From positions 186,001 to 250,000 of the forward strand of contig NZ_JASHKA010000002.1 in assembly GCF_030732845.1 (NCBI RefSeq): DNA of 64,000 nucleotides, in the 5' to 3' direction. The position numbers and the translations under genes are program-made. Position 1 is the stretch's first letter. Every line of letters starts with the position of its first letter. Of this stretch, positions 26,131-36,400 are shown one piece after another. Source of the stretch: Roseibium sp. MMSF_3544 (GTDB lineage Bacteria > Pseudomonadota > Alphaproteobacteria > Rhizobiales > Stappiaceae). A model generated the notes under the pieces. The model saw only the letters and a list, made by a program, of their open reading frames with translations, did not search any database and was not told where the DNA came from.

Positions 26131-26191
26131 TGACAAGACGGCGTGGATCAAGTTTTGTCCGACATTAGTCGCCGTATTTTGGACTGTGCAA

Positions 26192-26220
26192 GGAACCATC
26201 CCCTTTTTGGAGATGGTTCC
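26192..26220 (-). terminator. Hairpin after the fadB-like gene
   Basis: GGAACCATC (26192-26200) pairs perfectly with GATGGTTCC (26212-26220) eight bases beyond the stop of the last gene of the fatty-acid operon. No clear T run follows on the minus strand, so it may be a 3'-end stabilising hairpin. Confidence 0.5.
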
Positions 26221-26227
26221 CGCAATT

Positions 26228-28438
26228 TTACGCAGCGTCTTTAGTTGCTTGCTCTACTTTTGGTGGAAATTTTCCGTAAAACGATTCGTTCGCCTTCGCC
26301 ATGTCGCGGAGCAATTTGTTCGGCTTGAACCGCGGGCCCCACTTGCGGGTGAATTTCTTGCAAAGATCCACGAAAGCAGGTGTTCCCATCATGTCGATAT
26401 AGCTTAGCGTGCCACCCGTATAGGGCGCGAACCCAAAGCCCAGGATCGAGCCGACATCCGCTTCGCGCACATCAGTCAGGCAGTTTTCCTCAAAGATCCG
26501 GGCTGTTTCCAACGCCTGCATCACAAGCAAACGCTGCTTCAGTTCCTCGACATTGAAAGCCTCGGCCGGTTTCGGTTGGCCGGTGACTTCCGTGATACCG
26601 GGCCAAAGGCTCTTGTCTTTGCCCTTGTAGTCGTAAAAGCCCTTGCCATTCTTGCGGCCGAAGCGTTCCCGGTTGACGACCATCTCCTCAAGAATGTTGT
26701 CCAGCGGCCCTTCAACATATTTGACGCCAAGGTCTTTGCGTGTCGCGGAAACGATCTTCCATGCAAGATCAAGCGCGACCTCATCGCCAAGCGACAAGGG
26801 GCCGACCGGCATCCCTGCCATTCTGCCGGCATTCTCGATCATGGCCGCCGGAATGCCGTCGGCCAGCATCATCAGCCCTTCACGGATGTAGGTCATGACC
26901 ACTCTGGAGGTGTAGAAGCCCCGGCTGTCATTGACGACAATCGGTGTTTTCTTGATCGCCTTGATGTAGTCGAGTGCCATCGCCAGGGCACGGTCGGACG
27001 TACGTTTGCCCAGGATCACCTCCACCAGCATCATCTTGTCGACCGGCGAGAAGAAGTGGATGCCTATGAAGTTCTTCGGCCGCTTCGAGGCCTGCGCCAG
27101 CGACGTGATTGGAAGTGTCGAGGTGTTGGAGGCGAAAATGGCGCGCGATTTCATCACGGCTTCCGCCTGCTCGGTAACGCCTTTCTTGATGTCCCGGTCT
27201 TCAAACACGGCCTCGATAACAAGGTCGCAGTCCGCAAGGGCTTCATAGTCGACAGTCGCAGTAATCCGGGACAGCAGCTTTTCCTTCTGGTCCTCGCTTG
27301 CCCGGCCACGTTTGATTGCTTTGCTGATCAGCTCGTCGGAATGCGCCTTGCCCTTGTCGGCAGCTTCCTGGTTGCGGTCGATGAGGACGACATCGATGCC
27401 CGCACTGGCCGTGACATAGGCGATGCCGGCACCCATGAACCCGGCGCCGAGAATTCCGACCTTCTTGATCTTGTTTGGCCGCTGATCCACCGGACGGCGC
27501 GCCAGCTTGTTCAGCTCTTGCATGGAGACGAACAGCGAACGCACCATGTTGGCCGCTTCCGGGGTTTGGAGAACTTTGGCGAAATACCGGCTTTCCACCT
27601 GCAACGCGAGATCCATCGGCAGCTGCAGTCCCTCGACCACCGACTGAAGCAAGTACCGCGCTCCCGGATAGTTGTCGTACGTCTCCCGGCGGTAGATCGC
27701 GTTCGCTGCGGGCCAAAACTGGAACCCTGCCGGCGAATACACTTTTCCATTGGGCAGCTTGAAGCCCTTTTTGTCCCAATCCTTGACCGGATCAACTCCG
27801 GCTTTCAGCAGTTTCTTCGCGGTGGCGACAAGTTTCTTGGTGCCGGTGACTTCGTCGACCAGTTTCATCTGCTTTGCCTGGGGAGCGCGCAGTGTTCTGC
27901 CTTGCAGCAGAAACTGCATCCCCTGCTGACCGTCGGTCATGCGCATCACGCGCTGTGTCCCGCCGGCCCCGGGAAACAGACCGACCTTGACTTCCGGAAG
28001 CCCCATCTTGAGGCCTTCGTCGACCACGCGCGCGTGACAGGCAAGTGCAAGTTCGGTGCCCCCGCCCATGCAGGTGCCGGTAACGGCCGCAACGAACGGC
28101 TTGCCGCATGTTTCAAGCTTGCGATAGATCTGCGTCAGCCGCCGTGAACCTTCAAAAAGCGCCTTGGCAGCGCCTTCCGGATCGTTGCCCCGTTTGATAT
28201 GGAACTCCTTCAGGAGGGCTTCCAGCATGGTCAGGTCGGCGCCGCCGGAAAAGGCATTCTTGCCGGACGTGATCACCGCTCCTTTGACGGCGTCGTCGCC
28301 CGCGACCTGATCGATGATCGCATCGAGTTCATCCATCACCGTCAGGTCGATGACGTTCATGGACTTTTCCGGCATGTCCCAGGTCACCAGGGCGATACCG
28401 TCCGCATCTGTCTCGACAGAAAAATTCTTGTAGCTCAT
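26228..28438 (-). CDS. fadJ: Fused enoyl-CoA hydratase / 3-hydroxyacyl-CoA dehydrogenase
   Basis: 736 residues from ATG 28438 (GGGAG just ahead; the longer frame from 28504 would overlap the thiolase gene by 49 bases and has no family match). Crotonase domain about 1-195 with the oxyanion segment SGGADLTML near 65-73 and [12 protein letters not shown] near 150; NAD-binding dehydrogenase domain from about 330 ([12 protein letters not shown]) with the catalytic His in [11 protein letters not shown]; two C-terminal helical domains end the protein. Carries out the middle two steps of beta-oxidation. FadB and FadJ types cannot be separated here by eye, so the symbol is tentative. Last gene of the operon acyl-CoA dehydrogenase-GST-thiolase-this gene, 17 bases after the thiolase. 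Confidence 0.93.
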   Translation of the reverse strand: MSYKNFSVETDADGIALVTWDMPEKSMNVIDLTVMDELDAIIDQVAGDDAVKGAVITSGKNAFSGGADLTMLEALLKEFHIKRGNDPEGAAKALFEGSRRLTQIYRKLETCGKPFVAAVTGTCMGGGTELALACHARVVDEGLKMGLPEVKVGLFPGAGGTQRVMRMTDGQQGMQFLLQGRTLRAPQAKQMKLVDEVTGTKKLVATAKKLLKAGVDPVKDWDKKGFKLPNGKVYSPAGFQFWPAANAIYRRETYDNYPGARYLLQSVVEGLQLPMDLALQVESRYFAKVLQTPEAANMVRSLFVSMQELNKLARRPVDQRPNKIKKVGILGAGFMGAGIAYVTASAGIDVVLIDRNQEAADKGKAHSDELISKAIKRGRASEDQKEKLLSRITATVDYEALADCDLVIEAVFEDRDIKKGVTEQAEAVMKSRAIFASNTSTLPITSLAQASKRPKNFIGIHFFSPVDKMMLVEVILGKRTSDRALAMALDYIKAIKKTPIVVNDSRGFYTSRVVMTYIREGLMMLADGIPAAMIENAGRMAGMPVGPLSLGDEVALDLAWKIVSATRKDLGVKYVEGPLDNILEEMVVNRERFGRKNGKGFYDYKGKDKSLWPGITEVTGQPKPAEAFNVEELKQRLLVMQALETARIFEENCLTDVREADVGSILGFGFAPYTGGTLSYIDMMGTPAFVDLCKKFTRKWGPRFKPNKLLRDMAKANESFYGKFPPKVEQATKDAA

Positions 28439-28455
28439 CGAAAAATCTCCCTGTC

Positions 28456-29664
28456 TCAGACCCGTTCGATAATTGTTGCCGTGCCCATGCCTGCGCCGAT
28501 GCACAGGGTCACGAGCGCAGTGTTGAGGTCGCGGCGCTCCAGCTCGTCAAGAACCGTGCCGAGGATCATCGCGCCGGTGGCTCCGAGCGGATGCCCCATT
28601 GCGATCGCGCCGCCATTGACATTCACGATGTCCGGATCGAGGTCGAACGCCTGCCGGTAGCGCAGGACAACCGATGCAAAGGCTTCGTTGATCTCGATGA
28701 GATCAATGTCCTTCAGGTCCATCTTGGCGTTCTTCAGGAGCTTTTGCGTAACATCCACCGGCCCGGTCAGCATAAGCGCCGGTTCGGAGCCGATATTGGC
28801 AAATGCCTTGATCTTGGCGCGGGGTTTCAAACCGGACGAGCGTCCCGCGGTGCTGGAGCCGATGAGAACGGCAGCGGAGCCGTCGACGATCCCGGACGAA
28901 TTGCCGGCATGATGCACATGCTTGACGGTTTCGATTTCCGGATGAGCCTGAATGCCGACTGCATCAAATCCACCCATGTTGCCCATCAGTTCGAAGGACG
29001 GATTGAGCGAGGCGAGAGACTGCATGTCAGTCTCGGGCCGCATATGCTCGTCCCGGTCGAGGATGGTGATGCCGTTGACGTCCTTGACCGGAATGACCGA
29101 CCTGGAAAAACGGCCTTCTTTCCAGGACTTTGCTGCCCGTTTCTGGCTCTCGACCGCATAGGCATCGCAATCGTCGCGGTTGAAACCGTACTTGGTCGCG
29201 ATCAGGTCGGCAGAGACGCCCTGTGGCATGAAATAGGACGGCATGGCAACCTGAGGTTCGATCGGCCAGGCGCCGCCCGATGCGCCGATGCCGACGCGGC
29301 TCATGCTTTCGACACCGCCCGCAATGACCAGTTTGTGCTGACCGGACATGACCTGAGCAGACGCCATGTTGACCGCATCGAGACCGGAGGCGCAGAAGCG
29401 GTTGATCTGCATGCCGGGCACGGAGGTATCGTATCCTGCCGCGAACACGGCTGCCCGCGCGATGTCGCCACCGGCTTCGCCTACCGGATCCACGCAGCCG
29501 AGAACGACATCATCCACCTTGGCGGTGTCGAGGCCATTCCTGTCCCGGATCGATTCCAGCGCGGTTGCCGCAAGGCGCACGGACGTCACTTCATGAAGCG
29601 CACCGTCCTTTTTGCCGCGGCCCCGCGGGGTTCGAACGTGATCGTAGATATAGGCTTCAGCCAT
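28456..29664 (-). CDS. fadA: Acetyl-CoA C-acyltransferase (thiolase)
   Basis: 402 residues. Acyl-accepting Cys91 is in NRFCASG, the His of [10 protein letters not shown] near 360 and the second Cys in TLCIGAG near 390 complete the thiolase active site. Length and the N-terminal stretch [17 protein letters not shown] match the FadA/acetyl-CoA acetyltransferase group used with fused FadB/J enzymes. Cleaves 3-ketoacyl-CoA to acetyl-CoA. Third gene of the operon; 21 bases after the GST gene, 17 before the fadJ-like gene. Confidence 0.93.
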   Translation of the reverse strand: MAEAYIYDHVRTPRGRGKKDGALHEVTSVRLAATALESIRDRNGLDTAKVDDVVLGCVDPVGEAGGDIARAAVFAAGYDTSVPGMQINRFCASGLDAVNMASAQVMSGQHKLVIAGGVESMSRVGIGASGGAWPIEPQVAMPSYFMPQGVSADLIATKYGFNRDDCDAYAVESQKRAAKSWKEGRFSRSVIPVKDVNGITILDRDEHMRPETDMQSLASLNPSFELMGNMGGFDAVGIQAHPEIETVKHVHHAGNSSGIVDGSAAVLIGSSTAGRSSGLKPRAKIKAFANIGSEPALMLTGPVDVTQKLLKNAKMDLKDIDLIEINEAFASVVLRYRQAFDLDPDIVNVNGGAIAMGHPLGATGAMILGTVLDELERRDLNTALVTLCIGAGMGTATIIERV

Positions 29665-29685
29665 CTGGTCCTCCGCTTGAAAGGT

Positions 29686-30327
29686 TTATTGTTTTGCATC
29701 CGGCAACGGGTGGCCGGGCATCAGGTCATAGGGGTGTTTCCAGCCGGGCAGGGCCTTGAGCCTTTCCAGCCAGGCGATGACATTCGGGTAAGGCGTAAAA
29801 TCGGTCCCGATCTCGTCCTGCCAGTATAGATAGCCGCACAAGGAAAAGTCCGCGGTTGTCGGCTTGTCGCCGACCGCGAACGCGCTGTTTTCGAAGTGTT
29901 TTTCAAGGATTGCCAGCCCCGCGCGCATCCGGCCGTCCAGAAACTTCGTCACGTCGTTTTCGCCGGTCTTGGCAAAGACCCGCAAGAACCTCAAAGGCGC
30001 GGCCACGCCGGAGACTTTCTGGTTGTCGAAAATTGTCCAGCGCAGGATTTCACGGCGCTCATCGTCGTCAGCCCAACCAAACTTGCCGAACTGGTCTACA
30101 AGGTAATCCAGGATGACACCGGACTGTGTCAGTTTCTGTGAGCCGTGTATCAGGACCGGGACCTCGCCCATCTCGTTCACGTTGCTGCGGAATTCTTCAG
30201 TGCGTGTTTCACCGTTGAAAAAGTCGACCCACTTGGTCTCCCAATCGGCGCCGCACAGCTCCAGCATCAAGGCCACTTTGTAGGAATGGCCTGACTGGGC
30301 CATGCAGTAAAGAATGTGTTCGGCCAT
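29686..30327 (-). CDS. Glutathione S-transferase family protein
   Basis: 213 residues with an N-terminal thioredoxin-like domain (about 1-80; QSGHSYKVALMLE near 11-23, conserved cis-Pro in GEVPVLIHG near 52-60) and a C-terminal helical domain (about 90-205, TTADFSLCGYLYW). Substrate unknown. Its location between an acyl-CoA dehydrogenase and a thiolase gene, all on the same strand, is a conserved pattern in alphaproteobacterial beta-oxidation loci and suggests it handles a reactive intermediate; that role is inferred. Confidence 0.9.
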   Translation of the reverse strand: MAEHILYCMAQSGHSYKVALMLELCGADWETKWVDFFNGETRTEEFRSNVNEMGEVPVLIHGSQKLTQSGVILDYLVDQFGKFGWADDDERREILRWTIFDNQKVSGVAAPLRFLRVFAKTGENDVTKFLDGRMRAGLAILEKHFENSAFAVGDKPTTADFSLCGYLYWQDEIGTDFTPYPNVIAWLERLKALPGWKHPYDLMPGHPLPDAKQ

Positions 30328-30432
30328 ACGTTTGTCGTCTCCCTGGCAGATTCTGTTCAGCGCGAGGCTACTACGGCAGCGGTGAATTTGCTCGGGCGAA
30401 TGTCCGGCCCGGTGCCGCCGGGCCAGGATGGA

Positions 30433-32229
30433 TTAGAATGCGTTTGCGTCGAGCGACATCATCATTTCAGACCCGGAAGAGATCCGGGAAAGATGCGCCG
30501 CCGTTTCCGGCATTGTGCGCTCCATGAAAAAGGTGCCGAACGCCAATTTGTTTTCCAGCCACTCGGACTTGTCACCGGCCCCTTCTGCCAGCTTCTCGTG
30601 TATCGCCTTGGCCATCTTGGCCCACATGTAACCGAGTGCCACCAGCCCGAAGAGGTGCATATAGTCGACCGACCCGGCACCCGCATTGTCGGGATTTTTC
30701 ATGGCATTGTTCATGAACCACATGGTTGCCGCCTGCAGGTCGTCGGCACCTTTCTTCAAGGGGGCGGTGAAGGCTGCAAGTTCCTCGTTATCCTTGTTTT
30801 CTTTCAGGAAAGTGTTGACTTCGTTGAAGAAGCTCATCACGGCGCGGCCGCCGTCCGCCGGCAGTTTCCGGCCGACGAGGTCGAGGGCCTGAATGCCGTT
30901 GGCGCCTTCGTAGATCATCGCGATGCGGGCATCTCGGACGAACTGTTCCATGCCCCATTCAACAATGTAGCCATGGCCGCCATACATCTGTTGCGCATTG
31001 ACCGCATTGGCAAAGCCCGTGTCGGTCAGGACGCCTTTCAGAACGGGTGTCATCAGTCCCATCATGTCGTCGGAATACTGGCGGTCGTTGTCGTCGTCGG
31101 ACCGGTGCGCAACGTCGCCGTGAAGGGCTGTCCAGATGACAAGAGCACGGGCCGCTTCATTAAAGGCGCGTATCGACATCAAGGTGCGGCGTACATCCGG
31201 ATGAACGATGATCGGGTCCGCCGCACCGTCGCTGTTCTTCGGACCCGTCAGGGACCGTCCCTGCAGCCGCTCCTTCGCGTAGGTGGCCGCATTCTGATAG
31301 GCGACCTCGGACTGCGAAAGACCTTGAACTGCGACACCGAGACGGGCTTCATTCATCATCACGAACATGGCCTTCAGGCCTTTGTTCTCTTCGCCGACGA
31401 GCCAGCCGGTGGCCTCGTCGTAGTTCATCACACAGGTGGCGTTTCCGTGAATGCCCATCTTGTGTTCGATGGATCCGCAGGAAACACCATTGTTGTCGCC
31501 GACCGATCCGTCATCGCCGATCGCATTGCGGGGAACCACGAAAAGAGAAATGCCTTTGACACCGTCCGGAGCGCCCTCGATACGGGCGAGCACCAGATGG
31601 ATGATGTTATCCGACATGTCGTGCTCGCCGGCCGAAATAAAGATCTTTGTTCCGGAGATTTTGTAGGACCCGTCAGCCTGTGGAACCGCCTTGGTTCGGA
31701 TCAGGCCCAGATCGGTACCGCAATGCGGCTCCGTCAGGTTCATGGTTCCGGTCCACGTTCCGGCGATCATGTTGGGCAGGTAAGTCTGCTTCTGGTCATC
31801 CGTGCCGTGGATCGTGAGAGCGGCAACGGCACCGCCGGTCAACCCCGGATACATCGCAAACGCCATGTTCGCGGATGTGGCGTACTCGTTGAAGATTGTC
31901 GCGAGCGTGTGCGGCAGACCTTGTCCGCCATAGTCCGGGTGCCCGGACAGCGTACCCCAGCCGTTTTCGCAAAACGCTTTGTAGGCGTCCGAAAATCCTT
32001 TCGGCGTTGTTACCGTGCCGTCGTCATGCCTGACGCAGCCCTCCTGGTCGCCGACCTGGTTGAGCGGCTGCAGGACTTCTTCTGCAAATTTTCCGCCCTC
32101 ACGCAGGATCGCTTCAACGAGGTCGAGCGGTGCATCAGAAAAGCCGGGAAGATTGGAATAACGGTCATAGCCGAAGACATCCTTCAACAGGAAAAGCGTG
32201 TCATCGACGGGCGCGGTATAGCTTGGCAT
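30433..32229 (-). CDS. Acyl-CoA dehydrogenase, large (FadE5/DmdC-like) type
   Basis: 598 residues: N-terminal helical cap domains, FAD-binding middle domain with [11 protein letters not shown] near 164-174 and [16 protein letters not shown] near 190-205, and a C-terminal helical domain with [21 protein letters not shown] and [17 protein letters not shown], followed by the PF12806-type extra tail. This tail and size place it with the dehydrogenases that include DmdC (3-methylmercaptopropionyl-CoA dehydrogenase) and FadE5. Catalyses the first oxidation of acyl-CoA with FAD and ETF. First gene of the operon with gst, thiolase and fadJ-like genes; TTTACGTTTGCGTAAA palindrome 35 bases upstream. 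Confidence 0.9.
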   Translation of the reverse strand: MPSYTAPVDDTLFLLKDVFGYDRYSNLPGFSDAPLDLVEAILREGGKFAEEVLQPLNQVGDQEGCVRHDDGTVTTPKGFSDAYKAFCENGWGTLSGHPDYGGQGLPHTLATIFNEYATSANMAFAMYPGLTGGAVAALTIHGTDDQKQTYLPNMIAGTWTGTMNLTEPHCGTDLGLIRTKAVPQADGSYKISGTKIFISAGEHDMSDNIIHLVLARIEGAPDGVKGISLFVVPRNAIGDDGSVGDNNGVSCGSIEHKMGIHGNATCVMNYDEATGWLVGEENKGLKAMFVMMNEARLGVAVQGLSQSEVAYQNAATYAKERLQGRSLTGPKNSDGAADPIIVHPDVRRTLMSIRAFNEAARALVIWTALHGDVAHRSDDDNDRQYSDDMMGLMTPVLKGVLTDTGFANAVNAQQMYGGHGYIVEWGMEQFVRDARIAMIYEGANGIQALDLVGRKLPADGGRAVMSFFNEVNTFLKENKDNEELAAFTAPLKKGADDLQAATMWFMNNAMKNPDNAGAGSVDYMHLFGLVALGYMWAKMAKAIHEKLAEGAGDKSEWLENKLAFGTFFMERTMPETAAHLSRISSGSEMMMSLDANAF

Positions 32230-32263
32230 CTAAATCCTCCCAGATTTGCCGGGTATGTTCAGC

Positions 32264-32279
32264 TTTACGTTTGCGTAAA
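32264..32279. promoter_or_regulatory. MerR-family (LiuR-like) palindrome upstream of the acyl-CoA dehydrogenase operon
   Basis: TTTACG-TTTG-CGTAAA, a perfect 6-4-6 palindrome, 35 bases before the first start codon of the operon. LiuR-type MerR regulators of branched-chain and fatty acid degradation are described with a similar TTTACGTN2ACGTAAA-like site. A degenerate copy lies at 33212-33227, in the region of the merR promoter. Confidence 0.7.
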
Positions 32280-32488
32280 CGTCATCTTGGGATCTATATA
32301 CGCATCTCGATTGGGTCCGGCAAGTGGTGTCCCAACGGAAGGGATTGCAAAAAAATGTGCTCAAAACACGCATATTGGACTGTTTTTTGAGGTTGGCTAC
32401 CCCGGAATCATGTCGTGATGACGTTTTTTTGAGAAAACTAACGCTGCTGCGCCGGCGTTTGTTGAAGGGTAGACACAATCGCTTCAAC

Positions 32489-32522
32489 CAAAAAAACGCC
32501 GTGCGGTCAGGCACGGCGTTTT
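32489..32522 (-). terminator. Bidirectional Rho-independent terminator after merR
   Basis: CGCCGTGC (32496-32503) and GCACGGCG (32510-32517) form a perfect 8-bp GC-rich stem with a GGTCAG loop, flanked by A7 on one side and T5 on the other, so it can function on both strands. It lies 73 bases beyond the merR stop and shields the downstream operon. Confidence 0.9.
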
Positions 32523-32595
32523 CGAATGAGTGTCGATCCAGCAAAGCCAGGTCATGACATAGCGGGTCGATGACCTTGGCTTTTGTCGAAATGAC

Positions 32596-33057
32596 CTAGC
32601 CTTCTTCGGCTTCTTTGTGTTTCAGCATTCCGGACACGATCTCGACGGTTCGGGACAGTTCCTCGATTGCCTGCTCGATGTCCTTACGCTGGTCTTCAAG
32701 GACGGCAATCTGCTCCTTGAATTTGGACAGGGCGACCCGCAACTGGGTGACCTGTCCATCGCGCAGGTCGTAAAGGTCCAGCATGTCCCGGATTTCGGAG
32801 AGGGAAAAGCCGACGCGCTTTCCCATAAGAACCAGTTTCAGCCTGGCACGGTCGCGGCGGTTATAAACCCGGTTAAGACCGTCGCGTTTCGGGTTCAAAA
32901 GCCCCTTGTCTTCGTAAAATCTCAACGTCCGCAGGGTGCAGTCGAACTCTTTTGCCAGATCGCCGATCGTGAACTGGGTTTTCTTGGTGCTGTCGTCCGA
33001 GGCGGACACAACGTCGACAAGGTCGTCTTCGTTGAGGATTGAAAGCGCTTCGCTCAT
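32596..33057 (-). CDS. MerR family transcriptional regulator (LiuR-like)
   Basis: 153 residues. A non-conserved acidic extension (1-27) precedes the MerR helix-turn-helix (about 28-97: FTIGDLAKEFDCTLRTLRFYEDKGLL and the wing RRDRARLKLVLMGKRVGFSLSEIRDML) and a dimerising coiled coil (about 105-148). No cysteine metal site, so it belongs to the metabolite-sensing, not metal-sensing, group. Its neighbour operon and the palindromes at 32264 and 33212 point to control of acyl-CoA degradation, as for LiuR. Ends in front of a strong terminator. Confidence 0.87.
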   Translation of the reverse strand: MSEALSILNEDDLVDVVSASDDSTKKTQFTIGDLAKEFDCTLRTLRFYEDKGLLNPKRDGLNRVYNRRDRARLKLVLMGKRVGFSLSEIRDMLDLYDLRDGQVTQLRVALSKFKEQIAVLEDQRKDIEQAIEELSRTVEIVSGMLKHKEAEEG

Positions 33058-33477
33058 GGCAGTCTTTACTCAATTTCCAGCCGTTATCCGGCTTATTGTC
33101 AGGTGTTTTTCAGTTCATCGAAACCGGCTGTTTCGAGCTCACGCAATTCAGCGGCAAAATCGAACTTGCGCCTGCACAGCTCTACCCACCGGTTTTCTGA
33201 CCTTTCTTTAGCTTACGTTTGCGTCAAGGTCCAGTAGTGGCGTCTGGGCGCGACAATTCGTTAACGTGCGCGAGGCGAAAACGACTGAAAGTGGAGATAT
33301 GAACAGGCGTTTTTACGCTAAAAGCGCTGATTTTCGCATTTAGCAACACCATTAACGCCCTGTTTACCCTAAGTCGACAAAGTCTATTAAAACACTGCCC
33401 CGGTCCGGTGTTTGTCGGAGAATGGGCGCAGCACGCTAAATCAGCGGTCACACCGACCGTCAGTCCAGGGTCAAGAT
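33058..33477. other. Gap between divergent merR and podJ-like genes
   Basis: 420 bases, two promoters expected. Holds the degenerate MerR-type palindrome at 33212-33227 and a weak TTAA-N7-TTTA motif (33352-33366). A TTG at 33412 would extend the podJ-like frame but lacks an RBS. Confidence 0.5.
33212..33227. promoter_or_regulatory. Second, degenerate MerR-type palindrome
   Basis: CTTACGTTTGCGTCAA matches 14 of 16 positions of the site at 32264-32279. It is 155 bases upstream of the merR ATG, far for autoregulation from a short leader, but on the right side of the gene. Confidence 0.5.
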
Positions 33478-36400
33478 ATGCCGGCTTGGAAGAAACACGA
33501 GGCAGGACGCCGCGGCCGTGATGCGTATGAAAGCGACGACTTCTATGAAGCAACGGGCAGGGAGACGGCGCAAGAACGCATAGAGCGTCTGACGCGCACC
33601 GCCACAGCACTGGGACACGGTTACGATCCTCGCTCACAGGGCGGACGTGACGACGATGACCTGACTGCAGTTGCCGACGAACTGGACAGGATGCTGTCGG
33701 AACGCGGTGGACCCGCAGCCGGCCGCCCGGCCGCCACAAGCCGGCCTCACCGCGCCAGCGCTGGCCGGACGCCTCCGCGCCAAATGACCGGTATGGATGA
33801 CGTTCTGGGGGCATTGGATCGCCTTGACGAGCAGGTCCAGGGCCTCGCAAATGCGACAGGTGCAGGCGATCCCGGCAGGTCGTCGTCAATGCGGTCCCAG
33901 CCCCAGCCGGGCCGGTACGCGGTCGATGCTCTGCAAGAGGCTGATCATTATTCCAGCCCTCACAGATACCCCGGCGAGGAGGATGCGGAGGGTTTCGACG
34001 ACCCGTACGGATACGACCCGCAACCCTATCGTGAGCGCACGCGGGTTCAGCGTGATGCATCTCTCCATATGTATAAGGACCTCGGTCGACGTATTGACGC
34101 GTTGAGAGCGCCTCAGGAAAAGGCTCTAAACCAGGTCCGCGAGGAACTGGGGTCCCTGCGTGACGCGCTTGGAACCATTACACGCGGCACCAGCGAAACC
34201 GTTGGCCGCCAAAATGCCGAACTGCGCCGTCTTGCCGACATGGTTGAGCGCCTTCGCGCCGACAAGCGCAATGATCAGTCTACAAGGGAAATCCGCAAGG
34301 AAATCGCAGACCTGAAAACCATGGTCGGCAGCACCAATGTGGAAGGGGCGCTGCAGACACTGGAGCACGGCTATTCGCACATTCTTCAGCGGCTTGATGA
34401 ACTCTCCAGAGCCGCGATAGATCCGCGCGTTCTGCGTGGTGTGACCGCCCGGTTGAACGAAATCGAGGATGCGTTTGCCGCGCTGCCCCGCTCCGAGCAC
34501 ATGACGGTCCTGGAAGACCGAGTCGTGAACATTGCCGAGCGCATGGAAGAGTTGCTGGAGCGCAAGGGCCAGGCGGAGATGGAACCGCTCCGGGCCGAGC
34601 TGCGCGAAGTGCGTGGCTATGTCGAGCAGATCGATATCAACGGGCTCGTTGAAGGCATCGACGACCGCATGAAGTTCGTCTCCGGACGGCTGGATGACAT
34701 TGAAGTTCTGGCGCGCGAGCAAAGAGGCCTCGACAGCCGTCTGTCCGCGATGGAAGAGCGGATGCCCGAGCCCGAAACAATTGCGAGGCTGCAAGGGCGG
34801 CTTGAAGATATCGCCGGCATGATGGCGGATGATCGTTCCAACCCGGCAGACATGGAGCATCTGACGCAGGTCGACAGGCGTCTTGACGATATCGTCGACC
34901 GGCTCGAGCGCATGGAACAGGCCGCGCCGCTGCCGTCAGCCGATGCCGGTGCATTCGAAGCCCTTGAAAAACGCCTGGAGAGCATTTCCGGCAAGATCGA
35001 TGTGATCGAGAAGAAGGCTTCCCGTCCCGCGCCGGTTATTGATGCAGAGGCAATTAAGGCTGTGTCGGGCGAGGACAAAAAATTCCTGGTCCAGCTTCAG
35101 GAGCGCCTGAACGATCTGTCTGCACGCTTAGATGAACCAAAGGATACCGTGACCTCCGCCGATCTGGACAAATTGCGCGAGGAAATCGGTTCCATGCGTG
35201 CAAGCGTCGCGGCGCCGCAGTCAACGGATGCACTCGAACAACGCATTTCGGATCTGGCGCAGCTTGTGTCCGAAGGCGCAAATGTTGCCGATGATGCGCG
35301 TTTCGACCAACTGGGTGCCAAGGTTGCGGCCCTGGCGGAACAGATCGAAAGCAGTTCGGCGAACACGCCGGGGATCGAAAAAGTTGCCCCGGTTCTGGAG
35401 CGGATTGAGCAGGGTCTTGTGCAAACCCGCACCGACGTGACCGACATTGCCAGAAAAGCGGCCTTCGACGCGGTTGCCCAGGCACCGCAGCCACATTTCG
35501 CCCAATATGACGAAGCCATTAACGCCCTGCAGGGCGATCTGAAGCGGCTTCTCGATGCGGCAGAAGGTGGTGAACAGCGGACGCGCAACACGTTTGACAG
35601 TGTGAAGTCGGTTCTCGGGTCTTTGACGGAAAGACTGGACAACCTGGAGCGGGTGGACATCAAGACCGCTCAAGCCGCTCCGGTTTCGGCACCGGCAGTT
35701 GAAGATGCATCGCCCGCGGCGAGCATCTCGTCGGTGATCGTTGAAGACACGTCGCCGGCCTTCACGCACCAGATGCAGCAGACTCAGGAACCCCTGGAAA
35801 GCCCGGCCGCTGCTGCAGACGCAACAACCATTCAGCAGGACGACCGCTCGCGGGACCGCAAGGCCGACTTCATTGCCGCTGCCCGGCGCGCCGCCCAGGC
35901 CGCTTCCGTGGAGGCGGCGCGGCTGGAGCAATCGCAAGCCGAGAGCAAGAGTGCGGAGAACGCCGACGAAGAGCGTGGCAAGGCAAGGGTTGGCTGGTTG
36001 CGCAATGTTCTGAAACGCGACAAGTCCGCCAAGAAAGAGGACGAGAAGCCCGAAGAACAGGACGACCTGGAGCTGGGCGTTGATGATGTCGCTGAAGAAA
36101 CGTTCGAAATGCCGGAGGCACCGGTTCTTCCCGGTGACCGTCCGGCACCGGAAGCTGCGCAATCCGGCGGAGGTCGCCGCCGCGCCATTCTGCTGACCGC
36201 AGTCGCCGTCGTGCTGGCACTCGGCACGTTCACAGCGTACAGGTTCGTCGCGAACACATCCCAGGAGGGCGACAACGTCGCATCCGCGGCACCGGAGACA
36301 ACGACAGTTGCCGATGCAGCGCCGACATTCTCCGATGTTGAAGCAGCGCCTGCACCGTCGTCGGACTTTGCCGATTTCCAGAGCGATCCCGGAAACGCCT

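Larger units (their letters stand above)
32230..32595. other. Gap between merR and the beta-oxidation operon
   Basis: 366 bases containing two supported sites: the MerR-type palindrome at 32264-32279 and the merR terminator at 32489-32522. The rest is AT-rich leader without an RBS-supported frame. Confidence 0.6.

Noticed and set aside
26576-28147. 523-codon plus-strand frame antisense to the fadJ-like gene
   Set aside because: Same reason: no domain features, true gene on the other strand.
30316-32418. 700-codon open frame on the plus strand antisense to the acyl-CoA dehydrogenase gene
   Set aside because: High-GC shadow frame; composition rich in Arg, His and Gly with no domain. The minus-strand protein is a clear acyl-CoA dehydrogenase.
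33352-33366. TTAA-N7-TTTA, similar to a CtrA box, upstream of the podJ-like gene
   Set aside because: One mismatch from TTAA-N7-TTAA in an AT-rich gap; expected by chance. Not strong enough to annotate.
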